A stretch of 64,000 bases of DNA from Thuidium tamariscinum (taxonomy: Eukaryota; Streptophyta; Bryopsida; Hypnales; Thuidiaceae). Shown piece by piece: positions 26,084 through 36,060 of the stretch. Under the pieces are notes generated by a model. It saw nothing but the letters and a program-made list of their open reading frames with translations, had not been told where the DNA came from and did no database searches. How positions within the stretch are numbered: position 1 is the first letter of the stretch; each line of letters opens with the position of its first letter. The translations under genes were made by a program, and so were the position numbers. The DNA lies in contig OX344751.2 of NCBI GenBank assembly GCA_947034885.2, positions 45,909,082 to 45,973,081 of the forward strand, read 5' to 3'.

Positions 26084-27405
26084 TCATAAAATTTTGTCGA
26101 TTGGAAATAGGTGCCAACTCATATCATTGAAAGCCGACAAGCATGGAAACGAAGCAGCATTCACAGGATGCTCTGTTACATGCTTTTGCATCCCTAACAA
26201 ACAATCAGGCCTAGCATGCTTGGGCTTAGGAAACACAGACCAACTATCTTGGTATCTCTGGAAGCTGTTTCCCAGGATAGAGACCCACCCGAGGCACCAT
26301 GGATCCAGATTCTCGTCCAGGAGATTGTTGTATAGAGAAGCGCCACAATGTGGCATGTAAAACAACGTGGGAGTATGAGCTCGCCGCCTGCCTTTTTCGT
26401 CTCGAACGATTGGAGTGCATCCCAGATTTGTCAAAAACTCACACTCCATCTCAGACAGTACCGGGTCATATACCAGAATATTCCCAATGCAGGGAAAACG
26501 GTCCTTCAACAGAAGAGCCAGACACATTTGGCAGCGTGACACCTCGCTGTCTAAAATGCTCCCCACACCCAAGACTACAAGCTCCACCACCGTTGGTGAT
26601 TTCATTGCAGGCTGTGTCCCTCCAGCGTGGTATTCCTTCACTTTGTGCTCCACATTTTCTATTATCAAACTCCCTGCCAGCAGAAGAAGAGCCCACCCTT
26701 CAGAAAGGAACTGCACGGCGATGACACCTATTTCTACAGCTGATGTGTGGCCTGCTGGTTTGAGGACGTCCCACAAATTGACCTAATGCGTCTTGCCACT
26801 TCCAGCGGAAAACCAAGACTCGATGCTCACAGCTCTAAATGCTTGCGGTTGAAGAAGTTTGGAAACCGGAGGATGAGAGGATCGTATGAATTTGCAAATC
26901 CTCCACAAACACAGTCCTGCAACACTAATATCATACACCCTAAAAATAATATAGTCGTCAAAATAAGAAGGGCAGCACACGAACCTTCCGAGAAATGAAA
27001 AGTACACGCTTCGTGTTCGACTGAATTTGGACCTCCACTTGGGACAACAGCGAAATCTCCCGTCACAACCGAGTGATCAAAATGTCGACTCACCCCTCTT
27101 CTCGCATTAGCCAGCAACTTCTCCAGAATTTGCAAACACTGCATCTGCTCCACCAGTTTCTTGAAGAAGACCGAGCTCCGAACTCGCTCCAGAGACTTCT
27201 GAAGCTTCGCAAGCAGTTTGTGTTCGTCATCCGCGTCCCTTGAACCCCGATGTGAGTTGGGGCCATGTCCAGGGCAACAACCCAGGTGCCCATCGTCCGC
27301 CCTTCTGTGCGAGAGTCGATATGCGTGAAGCTTTCCCTTACGAGGTCGCACTACTTGCCACTCGTCCTCGACCTTGTTGACGGGGGTCACGATTGGATCC
27401 TCCAT
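26084..27405 (-). CDS. SRR1: SRR1-domain protein (SENSITIVITY TO RED LIGHT REDUCED 1-like)
   Basis: SRR1 proteins act in phytochrome B signalling and circadian clock control in Arabidopsis; related proteins occur widely in eukaryotes and their biochemical activity is not well known. Two exons are inferred: 27405-26985 (421 nt, ending CGGAAG before GTTCGTG) and 26673-26084 (590 nt, starting after CTGCTGGCAG). The phases fit exactly and give a 336-residue protein, somewhat longer than the ~275 residues of the Arabidopsis protein. Exon 1 has DEWQVVRPRKGK near the N-terminus and a helical stretch (LQKSLERVRSSVFFKKLVEQ). Exon 2 has the whole domain: VELVVLGVGSI (170-180), VYDPVLSEME, FYMPHCGASLYNNLL (245-259), LGNSFQRY, and the typical C-terminal FNDMSWHLF. 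No break is seen. An alternative acceptor near 26905 (GTTGCAG) is in phase but runs into a stop. Confidence 0.85.
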
Positions 27406-27833
27406 CCCACCACATTAACTGAACTCTCCAGCTCCCATGCACAAGAGTGCAATTAGCTAAGCAGCACGACCCTCGTCGACCGTCGGAAAACGTCCACAGG
27501 TTCCAGAGGAATGCCAAAACGACCGATCTCAAGCAACGGATCACAAAGGGTCGACATTGAGGCTTTCCACCGCCACGATCCGTGGTACAAGAATCCGGCA
27601 AGAAGTCCGTGTCCGAGCGCGAGGAGAGAAGCCGGGCTCGTCCTGCTAAACCCTAATCGATGCCCATGACCCTCCAACACCATTGCCTGCGCGCCTACCT
27701 GCGCTCGGGAAGACGAGAGAATAAGCCAGGGATACAGCTCGGGCCTCGGGGTAGCATGGGGCTCCTAGGGGTTCAATCGAACGCGGAGATGAGCCCATGA
27801 CCAGCCTCCCTTACTATCGCTGTGGTCGCTGCC
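27406..27833 (-). promoter_or_regulatory. 5' flank of the SRR1-like gene
   Basis: About 430 bp of comparatively GC-rich sequence between the inferred start codon at 27405 and the foldback element at 27834. It must contain the 5' untranslated region and core promoter. I see no clear TATA box in the expected orientation and cannot place the transcription start. Confidence 0.4.
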
Positions 27834-30124
27834 ATTTTGCAACCAAGTTAGATATGAATGAATGAATATATATCTATATACAAAAAAGAAAGAGATGAAA
27901 TTATATTTCTTTTAAAAGTCATGAAATTTTTGTTAAATTATTAAGGACTTTTCAAGAAAAAATTGAAAAATAGTCACATCAAATGCAAAATATGCTCAAA
28001 AATCCTGAAATTTTGACTATAGATGTATACTATAGTGTACAACATCATGTTATTAGCCAAAGTTATCATGTAATGCTAAAATTAGAAAACCAACAAACCA
28101 TGGTTATAGGCCCAAAGTTCACATTGCTATATAAAATATTTAAAGTTACAAATTTTCAAAATTTTCAATTGGAGTAAAAACTATACTTGAAAAGCTTCCG
28201 TTCATTAGTTGGACTCTAATTCAAAAAATATAATTTTTGTGGTTAAAATTGATATCAAGAGTAAATAGTAAAAAATGGTCAAAATACACTACAAGGGTGA
28301 TCCTTGGACTAAGGATCTTCTTCCTTAGAAAAGTCAAAAATACCATCATGAAGGAATTTGGAATACTATTTTCTAAAAATGTACTCAAGTACCTTCAAGA
28401 AAAAAAAAAAAAGATGAAAAAAAAAAATTTTCCCATCCCATGGTGTTTTGTGAAAAGTTACAAGGTATTGGCTACACAACTAACATTGCCACTTTTTAGC
28501 TCAATTATCAAAAGGATGAAATTTTGATGTGAAATAGTTATTAGAGTTGGCATCCCTAGTCCACTCCAAAATTGGCCCCAACAAATGAACTTCTAACTTT
28601 TGGTTGGTTTATAAGTTGGCCTAAACCCTCAAAAGACATCACAAAAAATTTATATCCAAAAGATGACTTCCCTTCAAATTGAAGGAAAAAAAAAATTCTT
28701 TGATCCTTTTTTTTAAGTTGTTTGAGAATATTTTCAACAAATAGTATTGCAAATTCCTTCACTATGATATCATTGACTTTTCTAAAGAAGAAGATGCTTA
28801 GTCCAAGGATCACCCTTGTAGTGTATTTTGACCATTTCTTACTATTTGCTCTTGATACCAATTTTAGCCATGGGAAATTTTTTTTTGAATTAGAGTCCTA
28901 CTAATGAAATGAAGCTTATCAAGTGTAGTTTTTACTCCAATTGGAAAATTTTGAAAAGCTCATAACTTTATATATTTTATATAGCAATATGAACTTTGGG
29001 TCTATAACCCCTAAGCGCTCAAGCGACCATTTTCTGGTCGCTGCCTGACTTCGGGCAGAATTTTCGAGCAAAAAAAAAACTTTTTTCAAATTTTTTTTTT
29101 TTCAGTTTTGAAAAAATTGGGTTTTCTTTCAACATTGATATTCAAAACTAAGATCAGTACGGTCAAACAAAAGTTATAGCAAAAAAAAGGAGAAATAGTA
29201 CAAAGTGTCTAAAATTGCTTAGTGTTGAAAAACTTACTATTTGGGGGAAGTACTTATGCTCTCATTAGTAAATACTTTTTATTTTCTTACAAGTCAATAA
29301 AAACCATAATTTTCACCAATAAAAAAAAATTTCAAATCATAAAAATAGAAATTGTATTTTTGGTGAATTTTTGAAGTTATATCTTCAAAATTCATTTGAA
29401 GAGAATCTATAAATATTTTTTAAATTTTGATCATATGTATACTTTCTACTTTTTGTGCTTTACATTATCTTCTTTGATGCTAACTTCAAAAAAGTTGTAA
29501 AGCTTATATTTTATAACACATTTGTATTTTGTCTTAATCCCTTGGGCTTTTAGAGGTTGAATATTTTGCATTTTTCTATTAATCAATAAAAAACACAATT
29601 TTGACCAATCAAAAAAAATTCAAATCCTACAAATAGAAATTGTATTTTTGGTGAATTTTTGAAGTTATATCTTCAAAATTCATTTTAAAATAATCTAAAA
29701 ACATTTTTTTTACTTTGACTGTATGGATACTTTCTACTTGTTGTGCTTTACATTATCTTCTTTGATACTAACTTCAGAAAAGTTGTAATTCTTATATTTT
29801 ATAGCACATTTGTGTTTTGTCCTAACCCCTTGGGCTTTTAGGGGATAACCATGGTTTGTTGGATTCCTAATTCTAGAATTACTTAATAACTTTGGCTTAT
29901 AACATGATGTTGAACTTTGTAATATATATGGATAGTAAAAATTTGAGGATTTTTGAGCATATTTTGCATTTGATAAGACTACTTTTAAAAAAAAATTCAC
30001 AATAATTCGTAGTAATTTCACGATTTTTTCCAAAAAATTTGAGAATTTCATGACTTGTAATAGACATGATTTCATCTTTTAAATGTATATATGAATTCTT
30101 CATTCATATCAAGTTGCAAAATTG
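27834..30124. mobile_element. Old foldback element with ~600-bp or longer inverted arms, hosting a MITE
   Basis: The left arm (27834 to about 28470) and the right arm (about 28640 to 30124) are inverted copies, roughly 80% identical by eye. Matching landmarks are GATCCTTGGACTAAG (left) with CTTAGTCCAAGGATC (right), AATATGCTCAAAAATCC with GGATTTTTGAGCATAT, and the tips ATTTTGCAAC with GTTGCAAAATT. The right arm is interrupted by the MITE at 29008-29844, and the left arm keeps the empty site (TTAT at 28104-28107). Nothing in it looks like a transposase, so it is a non-autonomous element or an inverted duplication. No flanking duplication was found. Confidence 0.7.
29008..29844. mobile_element. 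WTAA-type MITE, copy 1 (837 bp)
   Basis: The ends are CCCCTAAGCGCTCAAG and CTTGGGCTTTTAGGGG, imperfect inverted repeats of about 16 bp. ATAA flanks both sides (29004-29007 and 29845-29848), and the opposite arm of the host foldback has the same site without the insert (28104-28107), so the 4-bp duplication is proved inside the window. An internal block containing TTACATTATCTTCTTTGAT occurs twice, about 285 bp apart. Non-coding. CCC..GGG ends with a TTAA-like target recall piggyBac elements, but ATAA is not a standard piggyBac target. Confidence 0.8.
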
Positions 30125-30521
30125 TACAAACTACAAAGTAGTAAACATAGTAATGGAGTTTGTCATCATACACTATAAGAAAACTGCATTTTTGGTTATG
30201 TTAGTAGAAAAACATGTCATGTTTTTTGGGATGTCACGTGTCAAGTAGTGAACATGTGAAAAAGTGAAAATTTGATGTGATGTCTCAAAAAACATATTCA
30301 GCTAAATTGGAGAACAAGTAGATGTTACCATCAACAAACATGTTTATAATGATGTTTAAAAAAACAAGTTCATGCTTTTTTGTGACATCCAAAAAAACAT
30401 AGACTGCCATGTCAGCAAAAAGTCCATTTTGATTATAGAAATTTAAAAAAAAAATTTCAATCAGTAGTAAAATATTGCTCGTAAGTGAAAAAATTTGAAA
30501 AAAAAATAGCCACATAAGGTA

Positions 30522-30785
30522 GGTACACCCAAAGGCGCCCTATTTCTAAAAGTGCCATCTACAGTGCACATACATTTTAAAAATCAGTCATGTTCGCAGA
30601 GTGTAGATGGCGCTTTCAGAAACAGACTTTGACCGTTAATAACTTTTGCATACGGTATTCAAATCCTGCGTTCTTTTGGTGCATTGGAACATGCTTTCAC
30701 TTTCCCATAAGACTACATAAAAATTTGAACTAGCTAATAACAGGAACTAGGCACAGTATGAAAAACTGGCGCTTTTGGGTGTACC
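30522..30785. mobile_element. Mariner-like MITE, 264 bp
   Basis: The ends GGTACACCCAAAGGCGCC and GGCGCTTTTGGGTGTACC are inverted repeats flanked by TA on both sides (30520-30521 and 30786-30787), the Tc1/mariner pattern. The inverted match continues a few bases beyond the TA, so a longer terminal repeat without a TA duplication remains possible. Non-coding. Confidence 0.6.
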
Positions 30786-31521
30786 TACTTTAGCATAATT
30801 TGTCCAAAAAAGGGAATAGATGGATGACTTGAATGTATAAGATGGATGAAAACAGCTGGTCTTTATACTAGTATAGTGGTAGGAAAAGAAACAATATGTA
30901 TGGGATATGAAAGTCAAGAACTGGATTTAATGTGAAATGTCAAAAACAACGTGAAGATGTCTGAAACAACATATACGTGCTTAAAAAATCATGTATATGT
31001 CTAAAATGATGTCAACATGTTCAATCACTTCAATAGTAAAAGTGCCATATTTTAGAATCCCATATCTTTTGTCTCACCTTGGGCTAGGAAGGGATATAAA
31101 TACAAGCACTCTCCCCTTCATTTTCATTAACTTAAAATGAAGTAATTCCTTCATTTTGCCATCAAGAATTTTCATAATGGTAGATGGTAAGTTTTCTTCA
31201 ATTCTTGTTGAATTTAATGAATTTCTTTGTTCATTTTTCTTTTAATTTTTAATTTTTATTTATTTATCTATTTATTTATTTTTGTTAATTTTGCCTTATG
31301 GATGGGGTATATAACAATTGATGTTTCAAAAAACATCTAATTTGATGTCTCAAAAAATATGATTTCAAATTTCAGAATTTCTAAAATATGCTGACAAAGC
31401 ATGCCATGTGAGCATAATTGGGGTCCACGTCAGTATATTTGGGATTCCACGTCAGCATAATTGGGGGGGGTCCATGTCAGCTTAATTTGGAGTCCACGTC
31501 ACTTTTTTTTCAAGTCCACGT

Positions 31522-32114
31522 TGTCGTGTAGTAAATTCGTTCACTATGTAGAATTTTATGTTTATTGTTGAAGTAGAGGGTTTTTTGGAGAGTCTAATCC
31601 ATCCATATGGAGTGGAATCTATCTTTTTTACCTCTATTAAACAACTATTTGACATTATTTTGGTTTTTTTTAATATTTGAAGTCATTTTAGGGTTTTAGT
31701 TTTAGTTTAAAGTTGTTTAAAAGAAAGGTGAAGTTTGTTTTACCTTTCATTTAGTTTTTTTTTAAAAGACTAGAAGTCCATATAGGAGATAAGGATAGGG
31801 TTATGGGGGAGAAAAGTAAAGACTAATAGTTGAAGTCAAGTCCATGTGGCTTTATAGTGGTCAAACTCCACTTAACTAGTTGGTATATAAGGTGAAAGTG
31901 CTCCTTCCTTCTTCCCTTGATATACTTGGGAGAACCGAGACTTTGAGAGGTTTTTTGGCATAGTCATTATTATTGCACTTTGTATAGGGAGTTTTTTTAA
32001 TGAAAATTTGTAAAATTGTTCATTATATTTTTTGTGACTTCATTTTCCCAAACCAAACCTAGTTGCAGCTAGACCCCCCGTGTGTTCCCTTAGCGCACTC
32101 TTCTCTACCCGACA
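31522..32114 (+). repeat. 5' LTR of LTR-B
   Basis: The LTR begins TGTCGTGTAG and ends CTCTACCCGACA. A TATATAA box lies near 31884-31890, about 220 bp before the LTR end, a reasonable promoter position. The last 60 bp (GTGTGTTCCCTTAGCGC) also close the solo LTR-B at 2461-5000. Confidence 0.85.
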
Positions 32115-32471
32115 TTTGGTGCTTCCACTGAGAGATGCTTTGGGGCAACTAGTTTGGTTTAGGTATTATGGAGGACCTTGGAATTGGATAGGTGCTTGAG
32201 CTTGAAATTAGACATGTGGAAATTATTAAAGAGGAAAAAGAGAGTGAAGAAGAGCATAGAGATATTGGTAAAGTTTTGAGTGAAGAAATGAAAGGTGAAG
32301 TCTTGAAAATGTTTACTTGAAGTTTGTGTGATAGAGAAGAGTTTAGGTTGTTGTTGTGGTATATATGGAACCACGGGTACAGAGGAAATTAGAACTTTCA
32401 AAATCTCCAATGTACATAATGGTGATAGGTGTGGATTTTCAAATGTGATTGAATGGAACTCAACTTCCAAT

Positions 32472-32996
32472 GGATGTTTTTGAAGATAATAAGGAGCTAT
32501 AAATGAACAAGGATTATGAAAAAAAAAGAGGAAAAACTGGACATCAACTTGTAGAAGAGTCAATAGCAAAGCTGAGGATTAAAGGGGGTGAATTCTTGAA
32601 GAAACCAAAAAGGTTCCGAGGTGCTCTCAACAGTCAAAATAGCAAAGTATTTGTTTCTTCTACTAATGGATGCAAGTTTATTTGTGAAGAGTTATGGGAA
32701 GGATGCTCAAAGCTTCTTGGCACATACCGGCGGATGGATGTTTTTGAAGATAACAAGGAGCCATAAATGAGCAAGGATTATGAAAAAAAAAAAAAATTGG
32801 ACATCAGTTTATGGAAGAGTCAATAGCAAAGCTGAGGATTAAAGGGGGTGAATTCTTGAAAGAACCAAAAAGGTTCTGAGGTGCTCTCAAAAGTCAAAAT
32901 AGCAAAGTATTTGTTTCTTCTACTAATGGATGCAAGTTTATTTGTGAAGAATTATGGGAAGGATGCTAAAAGCTTCTTGGCACATACCGGAGGATG
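32472..32996 (+). repeat. 264-bp tandem duplication in the LTR-B interior
   Basis: Copy 1 starts at 32472 and copy 2 at 32736, both with GGATGTTTTTGAAGATAA; copy 2 ends near CACATACCGGAGGATG. They differ at scattered positions and in the length of an A run (near 32520 and 32785). Copy 1 can be read as an 87-codon frame, but copy 2 breaks it, so it is not a supported gene. Confidence 0.85.
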
Positions 32997-33017
32997 TACA
33001 GGTTTAGAGGGGGTAGA

Positions 33018-33613
33018 TGTCGTGTAGTAAATTCGTTCACTATGTAGAATTTTATGTTTATTGTTGAAGCAGAGGGTTTTTTGGAGAGTCTAATCCATCC
33101 ATATGGAGTGGACTTTATCTTTTTTACCTCTATTAAACAACTATTTGGCATTATTTTGGTTTTTTTAATATTAGAAGTCATTTTAGGGTTTTAGTTTTAG
33201 TTTAAAGTTGTTTAAAAGAAAGGTGAAGTTTGTTTTACCTTTCATTTAGGTTTTTTTTAAAAGGACTAGAAGTCCATGTAGGAGATAAGGATAGAGTTAT
33301 GGGGGAGAAAAGTGAAGACCAATAGTTGAAGTCAAGTCCATGTGGCTTTATAGTGGTCAAACTCCACTTAACTAGGTGGTAGATAAGGTGAAAGTGCTCC
33401 TTCCTTCTTCCCTTGATATACTTGGGAGAATTGAGACTTTAAAAGGTTTTTTTATTGCACAATCATTATTATTGCACTTTGTATAGGGAGAGTTTTTAAT
33501 GAAAATTTGTAAGGTTTTTCATTATATTTTTTGTGACTTCATTTTCTCAAGCCAAACCTAGTCACAGCTAGACACCCCGTGTGTTCCCTAAGCGCGCTCC
33601 TCTCTACCCGACA
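33018..33613 (+). repeat. 3' LTR of LTR-B
   Basis: Direct repeat of the 5' LTR with the same ends. The TATATAA box of the 5' copy is mutated to TAGATAA here, and the GCGCGCTCC near the end differs slightly. Sequence difference between the two LTRs would date the insertion. Confidence 0.85.
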
Positions 33614-33937
33614 ATGTCAGAACCTTGGTCAAAATGGTGTTGAATGAAAAATTGTCCCATGTGGCACTGTCCATCCTAAAAAGAGCTTGTGTGGCACTTT
33701 AGACCCTTCAACATGTAGCCTTTTGCAAAGCTTGCAAGACCTTATTTTATTTGATGTAAAAAAAAAACAAGCCAAATTTAGACGTGTCATCTCAAATTTT
33801 GGCACGTTTTTTGCTTGTCTTTTATAACGGATTTTAGCCTTTTAGGGGACATCAACGTTGATCAAAATCCTCTCAACCGTGACGTATGTCCTTGTTTTTT
33901 CTAACAAACCCCCAAAAATCTAATTCTTATAGTGATA

Positions 33938-35798
33938 GGTCCATCTTTAAAGTTTGAAGGACATTTAAAGTCCCTCAAGCATTCCTTGTGTTGGAATAAT
34001 CAAAATTGTTGATGCACTAGACACTGATTTGTTCATTGGTGGGCTTCTTGTAATCATATTTGCACATAAACCACATAATTATATTGCATGAATGCAAATG
34101 TGCAATATATTTCAAATTTTTCATTTGCACAAAGAAGATTATTTTGTAAAGAGTTTGGATCATCCCTAGAAGAAAGAATAGGAGTACATGACCAAAAACT
34201 CCACTTCTTTCCTTCCCTTATTAGGCTAATGACTCTCAATATTATAGTTGTCAACCTACTTAATTACTTATGCCCTTAAATTTCATGTAAGATTTTCTTG
34301 GCTATTCTATAAAGAATAAATTGTCCTTAAAGCATTGACATTAGACAAAGAATATATATTGCTTCACAGTTAATTTGAACAAAAAATTTATAGAGAAATT
34401 GGTAAATGACAATCATTGTTGCACATTTCATTCTAAATTTTGACTTCTCTTGTCCTTACTTACACAAAATACTTTTAAATGCATTTCCATTGAAAGAAAT
34501 TTAAGTTCTAATTATAAATCAGTCAAAATTTAGAACTTCATTCGGAGGGGCAAAATTCTAGATTAGAATAGGAACTTACACCTTCCTTAATCAAGAAAAA
34601 TCCAACCCAAGTCATTCATGTTTTTTCAATCCTCAAACAATATTCTATACTTTTTAAAGTTGAAAGCATAGGATATCTATTCATATCACTAGTCTTTTTG
34701 TACCATTAAAATTTTTATTAACCATAATAGAGTTGATCTGTTTTTTAAATGGCCATTTCTAGACTTAGGATTGTGAAAAGTTACTTATTTTTGGACTCAT
34801 TTTCAAGAAAACAAAGTTAGCTATGAAATGTAGTACATTTAGATTTAGAAAAACATTCACTATTGAATTTATAAAAATTTCTAAAGTATAGATGGTCTAG
34901 TGGTAAAAAGTCAAAGAATCCTCTCATAGGGAACCCTATCCAATGAGGTGTAGGTATGTTTGTTTTTTTTACCTCTTTTTGGTCTGAATCTAGCAACAAC
35001 CACTAGGATATACCTCTTGTATTTGGATTTTAGTCATTTTTCAAATTTTTTTCCCTTGTTTGTCTTTTCTTGTGTTTTTTCATCCTACCATGGTCAATTT
35101 TATTTCATATTTTTTGAGATTTAACAATGAAGCAATCATTATTGTAATACCATTTTTTCATTCTTTTTATTCTTAAAAATATACATTAAAGGAGCTTGGG
35201 GGCCTCTTAGAGATTGTTTCAATTTTGTTCTCTAAAATTATTTCTAAAGCCATAGACCAGATACTAGTGGTTTGAATATTTGAGTTTTTTCTTAATTTAA
35301 AGAAATTTCAAAATTCTTATATTGTATTCACAAAAGCAAAAAATAATCTTTTTTAAATCAAATTTAAATTTTTTAAAAACAATTCATTAATATTTTCAAA
35401 CATGGTGTCACTCAACCATATTAGATTAGTTCTATGGCAACATTTCTATAGTCTAAGAACTTGCAATCTTTGAGAGGCCTCAAATCTCCCCTAGTGAGAC
35501 TTGTTCCTATGCAAGTAGTACTCAATTATCTTGAGAATGAATGGAGGATGCTAACTTTCTAAAATGTTATGTGTCCAAAAAAGTTTGTTACAGTAGCATA
35601 ATTTTAGTTATGCCAAAATATGGATATCTTTGAAGTAACCTTCACTTCTATGTTATAATCTTGCAATTCATAATTTGAATTGAAACCAAACTTTGTAGAG
35701 ATAAGAAGGACTTGGCTTTCTATAAGATCCTATGGTCAATTTTGTCTAAAAATGATTCATCACCCTTTGAGCTTCATCTCTTTGTAACTTACAAAATC
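33938..35798. other. AT-rich intergenic DNA; possible SINE-like remnant at 34891-34991
   Basis: No gene is supported. GATGGTCTAGTGGTAAAAAG (34891) resembles the A box of a tRNA promoter and GGTCTGAATCT (34981) resembles a B box, but their ~90-bp spacing is long for a tRNA-derived SINE and no tail or duplication is visible. Confidence 0.3.
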
Positions 35799-36060
35799 AG
35801 ACACGGGGGAGACACTTTCCATGTTTTAGCAACCTACATGTGGCGGAATTACATAATGGATTTAATTCATTTTGGAAAATATTTATAAGTATTTATAAAA
35901 AAAAACCCACATATAAAATAGGGGACATGAAAAGCTAGTCACAAGTCCATTATAAGTAATGTAGGTAGCAAAAAAATATGGTCCATTAATTTTTAGGTAC
36001 ATGTAATTTAGAGGCAAGAGAATTGGATCCAAGGAATTGTATTTAATAGGGTCTGTTTGT
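35799..36060 (+). mobile_element. Truncated hAT-like MITE, related to the one at 45548
   Basis: CGGGGGAGACACTTTCC, then AACCTACATGTGGCGGAAT, then ACATATAAAATAGGGGACAT follow the same order as the start of the MITE at 45548 (GGGGAGGACACTTCCC, AACCTACATGCGGCAGAAT, ACATATAAAATAGGGGACAT). The right terminal repeat is not visible, so this copy seems truncated or too diverged. Confidence 0.6.

Larger units (their letters stand above)
31522..33613 (+). mobile_element. LTR-B retrotransposon, complete but non-coding
   Basis: Two direct LTRs (31522-32114 and 33018-33613), about 95% identical by eye, enclose only 903 bp. A likely primer-binding site follows the first LTR (TGGTGCTTCCACTGAG at 32117) and a polypurine stretch (AGAGGGGGTAGA, 33006-33017) precedes the second, so the element reads on the plus strand. 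No gag or pol domain is present; it needs enzymes from elsewhere. The flanks are ACGT (31518-31521) and ATGT (33614-33617), which fits a 4-bp ACGT duplication with one CpG decay. The interior is largely a 264-bp tandem duplication. Confidence 0.85.
30171..33934. mobile_element. Non-autonomous CACTA element with nested insertions
   Basis: It starts CACTATAAGAAAACTGC and ends AATTCTTATAGTG, with ATTTTTGG-type sequence matching on both sides. ATA flanks it at 30168-30170 and 33935-33937, the 3-bp duplication expected for CACTA. Without the nested LTR-B retrotransposon (31522-33613 plus 4 bp) it is 1.67 kb, including a small mariner-like MITE. It contains repeated short motifs such as CCACGTCAGCATAATTGGG (several variants at 31420-31515) and AAAAAACAT near the ends, like the subterminal repeats of CACTA elements. 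No transposase is encoded. Confidence 0.8.

Noticed and set aside
27983..28861. Frames at 28237-28527 (+) and 28861-28556 (-) with similar peptides
   Set aside because: They are the same foldback arm read from both sides; the similarity reflects inverted repetition, not a gene family.
32503..32766. 87-codon frame in the LTR-B interior as a possible gag remnant
   Set aside because: It has no gag or zinc-knuckle motif, and the tandem second copy of the same sequence is not open.
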